From positions 1-23,952 of the forward strand of contig DDBV01000038.1 of assembly GCA_002335145.1 (NCBI GenBank): a stretch of DNA of 23,952 nt, given 5' to 3'. The notes beneath the pieces are model-generated. The model saw nothing but the letters and a program-made list of their open reading frames with translations, was not told the origin of the DNA and made no database searches. Every line of letters starts with the position of its first letter. Within the stretch, counting starts at the first letter, position 1. Source of the stretch: Patescibacteria group bacterium UBA2023 (GTDB lineage: Bacteria; Patescibacteriota; Gracilibacteria; BD1-5; UBA2023). Of this stretch, positions 9,086 to 17,557 are shown in pieces. The translations under genes and the position numbers were made by a program.

Positions 9086-9661
9086 CTAGTCCTTCGCTCG
9101 TTCCGTGTATTCCCCGGTTTCGGTATTGATCATGAGTTCATCCCCAGTTTCAATGAATCCTGGTACCTTTACCACATATCCGGTTTCGAGTGTTGCGTCC
9201 TTTGTAATGCGTCCATCGGCAGTATTTCCCTTCACCCCCGGTTCGCATTCAGTGACTCGGAGTTTGACCTGGAGCGGAAGGACAATTCCTACAAACTGTC
9301 CCTCATACTGCTGGAGATCCACGATCTGCCCTTCAATGAGAAAGTCCTTGGCATCCCCAACATCTTCTTCGGAAAGCTCGGTCTGCTCGTAGGTCTCCTG
9401 ATTCATGAATGCGTAAGTTCCGGCCGATTCATAGAGAAATTCAGCCTTGGCACGCTCGAGCGTGATATCATCCATCTTGTCCTCGCTGTCGTATACCTCC
9501 TCTATGACCGATCCGGTAATGAGATTCTTGAGGCGCATTTGGACGAGAAACCCCTTTCCACGGCCTTTATTCGTGGATTTGAGCGTATGCTTTACGACCC
9601 GGAGGATATCATCGCCGATCTTCACGACCGTACCAGTGCGTGCGTAGAATGCCGTTTTCAT
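9086..9661 (-). CDS. efp: Translation elongation factor P
   Basis: A 191-residue EF-P, which binds beside the ribosomal P-site tRNA and relieves stalling at proline runs. Domain order is normal: KOW-like N-terminal barrel (1-65) and two OB domains ending in GVKGNT, ETGYVVKVPGFIETGDEL and TGEYTERAKD. The tip loop of the first domain reads NKGRGKGF; both Arg34 and Lys36 are close to the position that is lysylated or rhamnosylated in other bacteria, and alignment by eye does not settle which is the tip. No EpmA, EarP or deoxyhypusine-type enzyme is in the window. ATG 9661 gives the family-typical start MKTAFYARTG. No TGA codon is used. The proline-rich protein at the right edge (LPPPPLP) is the kind of target that needs EF-P. 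Confidence 0.97.
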   Translation of the reverse strand: MKTAFYARTGTVVKIGDDILRVVKHTLKSTNKGRGKGFLVQMRLKNLITGSVIEEVYDSEDKMDDITLERAKAEFLYESAGTYAFMNQETYEQTELSEEDVGDAKDFLIEGQIVDLQQYEGQFVGIVLPLQVKLRVTECEPGVKGNTADGRITKDATLETGYVVKVPGFIETGDELMINTETGEYTERAKD

Positions 9662-9696
9662 AGCGGTTTCTTTTCGTATTTGAGTAAATCTCGCGG

Positions 9697-9724
9697 ATTA
9701 TAAGCAAGTTCTATGGGAAAGCAA
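9697..9724 (-). promoter_or_regulatory. Promoter of efp
   Basis: Minus strand TTGCTT (9724-9719), 16-nt spacer, perfect TATAAT (9702-9697), ending 35 nt before the efp start. Confidence 0.6.
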
Positions 9725-9753
9725 ACAAAGAAGCATGGGGATGTGCCTGAACG

Positions 9754-9777
9754 AAAAAAACGATCCATGAAGGACCG
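9754..9777 (-). terminator. Terminator of tRNA-Glu
   Basis: On the minus strand a 6-bp stem CGGTCC/GGATCG (one G-U) with loop TTCAT is followed by seven U residues. It lies 15 nt past the encoded CCA of the tRNA. Confidence 0.65.
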
Positions 9778-9792
9778 CTCTCGAGACATACT

Positions 9793-9867
9793 TGGTAAGG
9801 CTACGGAGAATTGAACTCCGGTTTACGGGATGAAAACCCGTTGTCCTGACCACTAGACGATAGCCTC
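9793..9867 (-). tRNA. tRNA-Glu (anticodon UUC)
   Basis: On the minus strand the gene folds as a full cloverleaf: acceptor GAGGCTA/TAGCCTT (first pair G-U), D arm starting TCGTCTAG as in other tRNA-Glu, anticodon stem ACGGG/CCCGT with loop TTTTCAT giving UUC, and T arm CGGAG-TTCAATT-CTCCG. The discriminator is A and the 3' CCA is encoded (9793-9795). It has its own promoter and terminator. It is not the tRNA-Gly(UCA) that UGA decoding would need; that gene is not in this window. Confidence 0.97.
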
Positions 9868-9880
9868 TCGAAGTGCGGCG

Positions 9881-9908
9881 ATTATATGGAGTCATGCCTG
9901 TTTTTCAA
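9881..9908 (-). promoter_or_regulatory. Promoter of tRNA-Glu
   Basis: Minus strand TTGAAA (9908-9903), 16-nt spacer, perfect TATAAT (9886-9881). The -10 ends 13 nt before the mature tRNA 5' end, so the precursor leader is only a few bases. Confidence 0.75.
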
Positions 9909-10004
9909 ATCTTTTTTTCTTCTTGAGAAAAACGATCCATTCAATGTCTTCCCATTCACTCGGACATTCTTTGCGTTCTGGGAATTTTTTGCGGAAAAAC
10001 TCCC

Positions 10005-10032
10005 TGTACTTCCGGCGGACTTTTCCTATACT
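10005..10032 (+). promoter_or_regulatory. Probable promoter of pyrG
   Basis: A good -10 box TATACT (10027-10032) ends 25 nt before ATG 10058. The -35 region TGTACT (10005-10010, 16-nt spacer) is a poor match, so activation or a weak promoter is possible. Confidence 0.4.
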
Positions 10033-10057
10033 TGGGTCAAATTTTAATGACACAGGA

Positions 10058-11659
10058 ATGAAGTGCATATTCGTGACGGGATGAGTGTTGTCTGGTATCG
10101 GGAAAGGAATCGTAGCCTCGAGTATTGGAGCATTGCTCAAGGCGAGCGGATACCGAGTGTTTTTTCAGAAGTTCGACTGATACCTCAATGTCGACCCTGG
10201 CACGATGTCGCCATTCCAGCACGGAGAAGTCTTCGTCACTCAAGACGGAGCCGAGACAGATCTTGACATCGGTCACTATGAGCGATTCATCGACAGCGAA
10301 CTCAACAAGCTCTCTTCGTTTACTTCAGGGCGACTCTTCGAGGAGGTTATTGCTCGCGAACGACACGGCGACTACCTCGGCAAGACCGTGCAGATCGTGC
10401 CGCACCTCACGGATCTCGTGAAGTCCAAGGTTCGCGAGGGGTTCGAGACGAGCGGTGCAGATGTGTCGATCATCGAGATCGGTGGAACCGTAGGAGATAT
10501 GGAGAATGAATACTTCATCGAGACGGCTCGGCAAATGGGCCAAGAACTCGGACGAGATAATGTTCTCTTCGTCCACGTTACGCTCTTGCCGTATCTCGGT
10601 GCGTCCAAGGAGCTCAAGACCAAGCCGACACAGCACGCCGTCCGGACACTCATGTCCTACGGAATTACGCCGGATTTTGTTGTCCTGCGATCTGATGAAG
10701 CGATCCCTGAGGATATCCTTGCCAAGACTGCGTACTTTTGTTCGCTCGACCGGTCGAGCGTCATCGCTTCACCAAATCTTCCGAGCATCTACCAGGTACC
10801 GGTAGAGTTCGAGCGACAGGGTGTCAGGATGTCCGTCCTTCGGCGTCTCGGGCTTTCGGATCGGGGCTTCGATTTTGCCGCATGGACTCGACTCTCCGAG
10901 AATATCGAGGCTTCTTCGGAGTCCCTCGTGATCGGGATGATCGGTAAGTATAATGATCTTGAGGACGCGTACTACTCTCTCAATGAGGGTCTCCGTACTG
11001 CCGGATTCGGCCTGCGAAAAAAAGTTGATATTCGATTCATCGATGCTGAATCACTCGAGTCCAGGGATGCTGAGTCGATTCTCCGAGACCTCGATGGTAT
11101 CTGTATTCCAGGGGGGTTCGGTATTCGTGGCACAGGAGGAAAGATCCTTGCGGCTCGGTACGCTCGAAAGAACAAAATCCCGTACCTCGGTGTTTGCCTC
11201 GGGTCACAGATTATGGCGATCGAATTCGCTCGCGATGTCTTGGGTCTGCCAAGTGCGAACAGTCAGGAATTTGATGAGATGACATCGGACCCGGTGGTCC
11301 ATATCATGGACTCCCAGAAAGATATCACAAAAAAGGGTGGAACCATGCGTCTCGGTACCTATCCCTGTACTATCACCGAAGGATCACTCGCGCACCGTCT
11401 CTATGGTGAAACATCCATTGACGAACGACATCGTCACCGCTATGAATTCAATAACGCTTACCGTGATCGCATGGAAGCCAACGGATTCCGAATCTCTGGA
11501 ACGAGCCCGGACGGAAGTCTCGTGGAGATTGTCGAGATCGCTGATCATCCATTCATGATCGGAGCCCAATTCCATCCAGAATTCAAGTCCCGTCCCACGA
11601 GACCCCATCCGCTCTTCATCGGATTTGTCCGTGCCATGGTCGAAAAAAACGATCGCTAG
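10058..11659 (+). CDS. pyrG: CTP synthase
   Basis: A 533-residue glutamine-hydrolysing CTP synthase, which aminates UTP to CTP. The N-terminal synthetase domain opens [18 protein letters not shown] and contains the [17 protein letters not shown] and [15 protein letters not shown] blocks. The C-terminal class I glutamine amidotransferase domain has the nucleophile Cys380 in GVCLGSQ and the His506-x-Glu508 pair in HPEF. TGA occurs at residues 9 and 41. Residue 9 is the second glycine of the near-invariant TGG motif, which is strong proof that TGA means Gly; residue 41 is usually Pro, so a Gly there is a mild variation. A caller using the standard code would start at the internal ATG 10205 and lose 49 residues including the P-loop. 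ATG 10058 has AGGA just before it, too close to act as Shine-Dalgarno. First gene of an operon with murA. Confidence 0.98.
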
Positions 11660-11682
11660 AATAATTCCTTTTTTCGCCAACC

Positions 11683-12951
11683 ATGACTCCCATGCTCCGA
11701 ATCGAATGAGGACAAACCGCCCGTGGAACCGTGCGTATGAGCGGCGCGAAAAATGCAGCCCTTCCAGTTCTTGCGTCTGCCCTATTTGCTCGGCGGTCCA
11801 CCCTTCATAATATTCCCCACATAGGGGATGTCATGATGTTGCTTCGCATTTTCGAGAGCTACGGTGTGACCGTTCGTTTTGAGGGAAATACGGTCGAGCT
11901 CGATACTTCTGACATGAGGCCGGAGAGTGATGACCCTGGACTCGTGAAGAAGATTCGGGCGAGTATCCTGCTCATCCCCGCTCTTTTGCATCGATTCGGG
12001 CGAGTGGATCTCCCGTATCCAGGAGGATGCAATCTCGGAAAGCGTCCGATCGATGAGCATGTCAATGGACTCAGAATGCTCGGATACGGCTTCTCCGAGT
12101 CGGACGGACTGCTTTCTTTCTCGGGTGACTGATTCCGACACGATGTCGAGCTTTCCACGTTTTTCTCAGTCACTGCGACGGAGAATCTGCTCGCCGCGAG
12201 TGCTTTCCGGCCTGGCACTACCAAAATCCGTCTTGCCGCGATCGAGCCGCACGTAATGGATGTGGTTGGGTTTCTGCGCGCTTGCGGTGCTCGGATTGAG
12301 ACTTCCTATGATCATTCGTTCGAAGTCTCCGGCATATCGGAGCTCCCCGAGCATGTGGAGTATACCGTCATACACGATTACCTCGAGTCGGGATTTTTTA
12401 TTCTTCTTGGCGCACTTTGTGCGGAAGAATTTATCGACATCGAGCATGCCCGGATCGGGGATCTCGGAAGTTTCCTCATCAAAGCATCCGAAGCGGGAGT
12501 ATGCTACGAGTTACGGTCCAACGATACCATACGCGTGCATAACTCCCGCTCGAATCTCCGGGCGATCTCCCTGCAGACCAATGTCTTTCCCGGATTCCCG
12601 ACGGATATCCAATCGCCTTTTACCGTGATGCTTACGCAAGCCGAGGGAATATCGCGCGTGCATGAGATCTTGTTCGAAGGGCGATTCAATATGCTCATGG
12701 AGCTCGAAGCCATGAAAGGGCATTCTGCCATCCTCAATCCTCACGAGGCACTCATCTTCGGTCCAACGAAACTGCGCGGCACTACGGTCACGAGCTGGGA
12801 TCTCCGCTCCGGTGCATCCATGATCCTCGCGGGTCTTATCGCCGAAGGAGAGACGCGCATTACGAATGTCGAGTATATCGAGCGGGGTTACGAGGATATT
12901 CTCGGGAAACTCCGGTCGCTCGGAATCCAGATCGATCGTATAGAATCCTAA
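11683..12951 (+). CDS. murA: UDP-GlcNAc 1-carboxyvinyltransferase
   Basis: A 422-residue enzyme that transfers enolpyruvate from PEP to UDP-GlcNAc, the first committed step of peptidoglycan synthesis. Visible landmarks are the N-terminal SGAKNAALPVLA block, catalytic Cys116 in PGGCNLGKRP (Cys115 in E. coli, so the enzyme should be fosfomycin-sensitive by the usual rule), FPTDIQ with its conserved Asp, and the C-terminal DLRSGASMILAGLIAEG. TGA codons at residue 9 (IE-G-GQ) and residue 150 (GD-G-FRHD) are read as Gly; residue 9 is one of two conserved glycines. ATG 11683 is used, with ATG 11692 a possible alternative. It follows pyrG by 23 nt and precedes the small membrane protein by 10 nt. 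Length is normal for the family. Confidence 0.97.
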
Positions 12952-12961
12952 CATCCTGTCC

Positions 12962-13165
12962 ATGCGAACTATCGGCGCGATCTTCTTCATATTCGGGGTG
13001 CTGTTTATTATCTTTCCCGATCTTGTCGCGTACATCATCGGTTTCTTTTTCTTGTCGATCGGCGTCAACATGCTCATCGCTTCTGTTGCATTCGGACGAA
13101 AAGATCAGCAGGATCGTCAGACTTTCCGTTTCGGCGACTACGAAATTTACCGTCGAAAAAAATAA
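12962..13165 (+). CDS. Small two-helix membrane protein
   Basis: A 67-residue protein starting MRTIGAIFFIFGVLFII. Two hydrophobic helices fill residues 3-23 and 24-45, split by a Pro-Asp turn (FPDLVAYIIG), and the tail is charged and basic (RKDQQDRQTFRFGDYEIYRRKK), predicted to stay in the cytoplasm. No family recognised and no TGA used. It lies 10 nt after murA and 12 nt before the PrsW-like protease in the same reading frame, separated by TAA, so all are probably cotranscribed. A helper subunit or substrate of the protease is a possible role, inferred only from position. Confidence 0.8.
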   Translation: MRTIGAIFFIFGVLFIIFPDLVAYIIGFFFLSIGVNMLIASVAFGRKDQQDRQTFRFGDYEIYRRKK

Positions 13166-13177
13166 CCACCACCACCT

Positions 13178-14149
13178 GTGGGTACGATCGCGACGGCTAT
13201 TCTCGCATTCGTTCCGGTGCTCTTCTGGGGATACCTCTTTTCGTATTACGATAGCTCCCCGGCGAGCGCGAGACGGTTTTTGCTCGGGCTTGTATTCGGT
13301 GGTACGGCCATAGCCCTCGTCTTGTCACTTGATTCGATTCTCTCCATGGCAGGGGTTGGATGACTCAATCCGTTTCCTCTCGCTGCGGACGTATCTGCGG
13401 GAATCGTAGTGTTTTTCCTCGGGTACGCGCTGATGGTCATGTTATTCGCGTTGCTGATTTTCGTCTTCGGATTCCTCTTCGGAGTGACCTGAGCATCGTC
13501 ACGGGATCGACTTCGGAGTACCGGGGCCTTTCTTGTTTTCGGCGTTGTGGCAGCCGTATTGTGGCAACTTGCTGGTATCACGGGACTCTATGGTATCGAG
13601 CCAGCTTCGCCGCTCGTTCTCCAAGATGCTGTTTATGCCACGGTCGGAGCGATATTCTTCTACTATGTTTTAGTCGCGGCATCCGAAGAAGCGGTCAAGC
13701 ATTTCGGGTTCCTTTCCGGCTCATTTCCATCGTCCGGGACGCTTCAGCAAGCCTTGGTCTCCGGTACGTTCGTAGCACTTGGTTTTTCGTTCGTGGAAAA
13801 CATCCTCTACCTCGCAACCATTGCCTCGTCCGGGTCGGTCTTCTCCGGTATATACTGGCAAACACTCGGATACCGCTCTGTTTTCTCCACGTTTCTGCAC
13901 GTCACGTGTTCGGCGATGCTCGCAGTCTCTTTTTTCGGGTCGTTCATCGCATCCGATCGTATGACTCCCTGGATGGCATTCCGGAGGTATCTTATTTACG
14001 GCGTGGGTGCGGCGATCCTCGTACATGCGGTTTTCAATTCTGCTATGGTTTTGGGATTTCCGGGCATCGTCTTCGCCTACCTGGTAGGAGGATATCTCTA
14101 TATCACTTCGATCTTTTCATCCGAGCAAACAGAGCGAGGATATCTCTAA
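13178..14149 (+). CDS. PrsW-family intramembrane metalloprotease
   Basis: A 323-residue polytopic membrane protein of the PrsW/CAAX-like family. In other bacteria PrsW cuts membrane proteins, such as an anti-sigma factor, inside the bilayer. The family motifs are all present in order: EEAVKH (Glu170, Glu171), GFSFVENILY (Glu207, Asn208), His241 in FLHVTCSAM, and HAVFN (His283, Asn287). About eight hydrophobic helices surround them. Two TGA codons are read as Gly, near residues 62 and 107, inside hydrophobic or loop segments. The start is GTG 13178, since the in-frame TAA of the upstream gene ends only 12 nt earlier; no ATG fits. No Shine-Dalgarno is seen. Last gene of the pyrG-murA operon; its stop overlaps the terminator stem. 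Substrate unknown. Confidence 0.88.
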
Positions 14150-14182
14150 AAAATCCCTCCACAAGAATCGGAGGGATTTTTT
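14148..14182. terminator. Bidirectional terminator between prsW-like and malic enzyme genes
   Basis: A perfect 13-bp stem, AAAAAATCCCTCC (14148-14160) with GGAGGGATTTTTT (14170-14182), 9-nt loop. Each strand ends in six T, so it can stop transcription from both convergent genes. It overlaps the TAA of the upstream gene and abuts the stop of the malic enzyme gene. Confidence 0.9.
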
Positions 14183-14183
14183 G

Positions 14184-15338
14184 TTAGAGACTTCGGATTC
14201 TCTCGGCCACAATCTCCGGAACGCGGCGGTCGAATGGATCTGGGATGATCTCATCGGGAGTCGGGTGTTCTACGAGAGAAGCGATTGCCTGGGCTGCCGC
14301 GAGTTTCATCTCATCGGTGATTTCGCGCTTGCGGGCGGAGAGAGCACCGCGGAATATCCCTGGGAACGCCAGGACGTTATTGATCTGGTTCGGGTAGTCG
14401 GATCGCCCTGTTGCCATGATGCGTACCCCCGCAGCCTTGGCATCTTCCGGGAGAATCTCTGGTGTGGGGTTCGCGAGCGCGAAAACGATCGGATCGCTCG
14501 CCATGGACCGGACCATGTCCGGCGTGAGAGCTCATGCCACGCTCACTCCAATGAAGCAATCCGCTCACTCAAGCGCGTCTGTGAGTGTGCCGGAGAGTTT
14601 GCGTGGGTTGGTGGATTCCGCGATGCCGCGCTTCTCTGGATTGAGATCCTCGCGATCGAGCGAGACAATGCCGCGACTATCGCACGCGACAATATCGGAT
14701 ATGCCGTATGAACGTAGGAGATTGATGGCGGCGGTTCCCGCGGCACCGAGTCCGTTCACGACAACGCGAAGAGTCTGCGGATCACGACCGGTAATTTTCA
14801 GAGCATTGATAAGTCCGGCCAACACGACAATTGCCGTACCGTGCTGATCATCGTGCATCACGGGGATATCGAGTTCTGCCTTGAGCCGACGCTCTATCTC
14901 GAAACATCGTGGAGCCGAGATATCTTCGAGGTTTATTCCGCCAAATGATCCGGCGATTCGCTTCACGGTCTCGACGAATTCATCGGGATTCTTCGTATCG
15001 ATAACGATCGGGAAAGCATTGACTCCACCAAATTCCCGGAACAATACGCATTTTCCTTCCATAACAGGAAGGCTTGCGAGCGGGCCAATATCGCCGAGTC
15101 CGAGGACGGCGGTCCCATCGCTGATGACGGCGACCGTACTGGATTTGAGGGTATATTCGTAGGCCTTCTCGGGGTCGCGGGCAATTTCTCGGCACGGCTC
15201 GGCCACGCCGGGACTGTATGCGAGCGAGAGAGTCTCGCGTCATTCTATGGGGAATTTTGCCACGGTTTCGAGTTTCCCGGCATACTGGCGATGCAGATCG
15301 AGACTCCGTTCATAGACGGTCTTGTTTTCATCGGACAT
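14184..15338 (-). CDS. NAD(P)-dependent malic enzyme
   Basis: A 384-residue short-form bacterial malic enzyme, which decarboxylates malate to pyruvate while reducing NAD(P)+. Landmarks are [11 protein letters not shown] at 39-49, [19 protein letters not shown] with catalytic Lys96, the metal-site region [10 protein letters not shown] at 160-169, and the Rossmann loop NGLGAAG at 195-201. Three TGA codons are read as Gly at 33, 258 and 269; residue 269 (SVA-G-ALTPDMV) matches a glycine usual in the family. The N-terminus through ATG 15338 is recovered only under code 25. No phosphotransacetylase domain is fused. It follows the glutaredoxin gene by 44 nt and is probably cotranscribed. It could supply NAD(P)H and pyruvate in a cell with limited metabolism; cofactor preference cannot be read from the sequence by eye. 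Confidence 0.95.
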
Positions 15339-15382
15339 GGATTTTTAGAAAAAAGTCGAAAGGGCAGGGTATCAATCCTTCA

Positions 15383-15646
15383 TTAAGACAGAATTTTCCG
15401 GATCCGTCCATCGAGCTCGCCGGATTTGCAGAGTGCGAGTAGGTCCGAGTATCCTCCCAGGCATTCGTCATCAGCCCAGATCTGTGGGACCGTCCGCATG
15501 CCGGACTTCGCGGAGATCTCGATGAGCGTTCCGGCGTCATCTGTCACATCGATCGTTTCGTAGGGGATTTCGAGCTGATCGAGCAGGCGTTTGGCCTCCA
15601 CACAGTAGGGGCAATAGGACTTGGAGTAGATGCGTATCGTTTTCAT
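15383..15646 (-). CDS. Glutaredoxin
   Basis: An 87-residue glutaredoxin of the dithiol (GrxC-like) type, which reduces disulfides using glutathione or a related thiol. The redox site CPYC is at residues 12-15 (IYSKSYCPYCVEAKRLL), the cis-proline motif TVPQIW and the GGYSDL substrate-binding loop follow in the normal order, and the length is typical. ATG 15646 (MKTIRIY) is preferred over an in-frame ATG at 15697 because the latter sits inside the promoter and adds a nonconserved tail. No TGA codon. First gene of a likely two-gene unit with malic enzyme. No glutathione-synthesis gene is visible here, so the electron donor is unknown. Confidence 0.95.
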   Translation of the reverse strand: MKTIRIYSKSYCPYCVEAKRLLDQLEIPYETIDVTDDAGTLIEISAKSGMRTVPQIWADDECLGGYSDLLALCKSGELDGRIRKILS

Positions 15647-15838
15647 GGAATGGAAAAAAGAGTATCTCGCCGGAATGATACGGGTTCCATTCGTCATGTA
15701 AAGGGCTATCTCGACCGCGGGAGGATGAGCTCCAGATCCAGTAGGTCCGTAGTACCGACCTTCGAAGAAGAGCTCGTCTTTTTTGATTCCAGCTCTCTGG
15801 AATCCGAATGGGAGAAATTCGGGCCGAAATCCACCCGG
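15647..15838. other. Intergenic stretch without a convincing gene
   Basis: Between the glutaredoxin and the 529-residue membrane protein gene. It holds the glutaredoxin promoter and a 7-bp inverted repeat (GATTCCA/TGGAATC, about 15785-15805) with no U-tract on the expected strand. Short open frames exist on both strands but none has a good start or recognisable product. Confidence 0.5.
15675..15702 (-). promoter_or_regulatory. Promoter of the glutaredoxin-malic enzyme unit
   Basis: Minus strand TTTACA (15702-15697), 16-nt spacer, TATCAT (15680-15675), ending 28 nt before ATG 15646. Confidence 0.5.
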
Positions 15839-17428
15839 TTATGCGTCCTGCTTGGTACTCCATCCGATCCGCTCGATCTGCGCCGAGTCCACGGGGTAGA
15901 GATTCTTCACGATATGGTAGATTACTACCGTGATTTGCGCGAGTGTCGCGCCAATGAGTAGTGCCATAGTGGCATAATCGATTTTCATCATGTAAACCGT
16001 GACGAAGACCGCGACCGTCTCGAAAAAAAGGAATCCCATGAGTCAGCGGAAGACGCTGCGTTTTTGGGCACGCTTCTGGTCTTCGGTGAGTATATCGTCG
16101 AATTTCTGGATGATTTTCTGCATTTCTTCGCTCTTCTCTCGAGCCGAGAGGCTCTTGTCCGCGGTTACTGTTTCTTTCCACTGTCCGAGATACGAGATCC
16201 GCAGTGCAGGGAGGACATAATTGAGTTTTTTGAGTCTGTTACCGAAGATGTCGAATACCGAGCCACGGGATGCCACGAACCGTCCATTCTCCAGTTCGGC
16301 ATAGTAGTCGGCACGGTCATAGCCGAGCTCATCGACTGCCGACTTGTTGAGGAAGTATTCGAGCGTATAGTTCATCCGCAGCGAATCCACTTGGTGTCGG
16401 AGTTTCGTTATCTCTTCTTCCGTGGACTTCTTGAGGGCGTAGAGTTTTTCCCGGTGGACTGCAGAGAGGCGTTCTTTGTCTACGGCGGCCCGCTCGATCA
16501 TTTCTTCCGCATCTGAGAGGGATTCGATGGATCCCGTCTCCAAAACGGGTTCGTTCTCGGTGGATGCCTCCATCCATGCAGCATCTCATGCTCCCCCGGC
16601 CGGGGTATTTGGCTGCATCGATACTGTCGATGCCGGAGAGGGATGATCTTCCAGGGAATCTTTGGCGGATAGGGTTTTTGCAATGCAAAGCTCCTTTATG
16701 ACACGGCTCCCGCGTGAGAGATCATAGTAGCGGACGTAGGAATGGAGCGAGAGTCGCTTCAGGCGTTTTACGAGCTGGTAGCTTTTGAGTAGGTATCCAC
16801 CCATCGACTCGTTCTCCCGGATAATATCATCCATCGAGAGTCCCGTGATCGGCACATCCCGACCCTCCGGTGCAAAGGCTGAGTATTCGCGTCCGAACAT
16901 GCGGGATTCCGCGTCATACAAGAGAATCACTCGCTCGATCTCCAGAGGTTTTTCGGGCAAGGATTCCGAGATGTCGTAGGTCCGCATGAAGATTTCCTTT
17001 TTCAAAAAGGCTTCGCGAAGCGTTGGGAAATTCAAGAAGTCTGCGAGTAGGTGCCGCGGTTCTAGTAGGAGAATATTGCGACCCGAGGAGAGGGGAGAGC
17101 GTACCCACGAGCGGATCGCATCGATGTCAACGAAGTAGAAATTCTTGAATTCCTCGATGGAACAATCAAATTCTAGGTGTTCTCCGGGAAGCTCTACGTA
17201 GAGGCTATTGTTCTGCTGGATACGGTATGAGTCCCGGAATGCGAACATGTACGCACGCCGTTGCCCTGTCTGGAAAAATATGACCGTATCACCCTCGCTC
17301 GCTCGCTCGATCTCGGCATACGATCCGGTGTACACATAGATTCCTTTCCGCCCCTCGGAAAGATCGTCTATGCCGATATTGTCGAATCCGGCAGAGTATA
17401 TAAGAATGAGCTTTGTGCCAGAGACCAT
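15839..17428 (-). CDS. Unrecognised 529-residue protein with coiled coil and C-terminal membrane hairpin
   Basis: One code-25 frame from ATG 17428 (MVSGTKLILIY) to TAA 15839, joined through TGA codons at residues 281 and 462. The N-terminal 260 residues look globular and mixed alpha/beta (GIYVYTGSYAEIERASEGD, IERVILLYDAESRMFGREYS). A Pro/Ala/Ser/Gly linker (about 265-290) follows, then a charged helical stretch (about 295-345) with coiled-coil character, and two membrane helices near 465-482 and 487-505. It is therefore a tail-anchored protein with a large cytoplasmic head, or the reverse. No family recognised. In-frame ATGs at 17464 and 17518 lie upstream, but the promoter at 17453-17482 places the RNA start below them, supporting 17428. 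It is divergent from the Na+/H+ antiporter, sharing a 129-nt control region. Confidence 0.85.
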
Positions 17429-17452
17429 GGGGTGCGAGAGACAGTTTCCTCC

Positions 17453-17482
17453 ATCATAACACATAGGATTTTTTATTGGCAA
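17453..17482 (-). promoter_or_regulatory. Probable promoter of the 529-residue protein gene
   Basis: Minus strand TTGCCA (17482-17477), 18-nt spacer, TATGAT (17458-17453), ending 24 nt before ATG 17428. Confidence 0.45.
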
Positions 17483-17503
17483 ATAAAAAGTCCGATCTTC
17501 CAC

Positions 17504-17530
17504 TGGACAAAAAAACAAAAGGGATATAAT
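17504..17530 (+). promoter_or_regulatory. Promoter of the Na+/H+ antiporter gene
   Basis: TGGACA (17504-17509), 15-nt spacer, perfect TATAAT (17525-17530), ending 27 nt before ATG 17558. It makes the in-frame extension upstream of 17558 non-coding. Confidence 0.6.
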
Positions 17531-17557
17531 CGCCGACTTGCATTTAATAGCTCCTTT

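Noticed and set aside
9713..9856. Plus-strand small ORF starting MGKQTKKHGDVPERKK
   Set aside because: It runs through the tRNA-Glu terminator and the tRNA gene in antisense, lacks a promoter, and its lysine-rich start comes from the A-run of the terminator.
10205..10207. ATG 10205 as the start of CTP synthase
   Set aside because: It would remove the conserved N-terminal VTGG and P-loop region that is present upstream once TGA is read as Gly.
13166..13177. CCACCACCACC repeat before the PrsW-like gene as a microsatellite or regulatory repeat
   Set aside because: It is only about 11 nt long between two close genes and too short to interpret.
15785..15805. GATTCCA/TGGAATC hairpin as a terminator of the 529-residue protein gene
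   Set aside because: On the minus strand it is followed by an A run, not a U run, and the stem is only 7 bp.
17261..17557. N-terminal extension of the antiporter frame up to 17261
   Set aside because: It overlaps the divergent gene and the TATAAT promoter at 17525-17530, and the hydrophobic transporter sequence begins just after ATG 17558.
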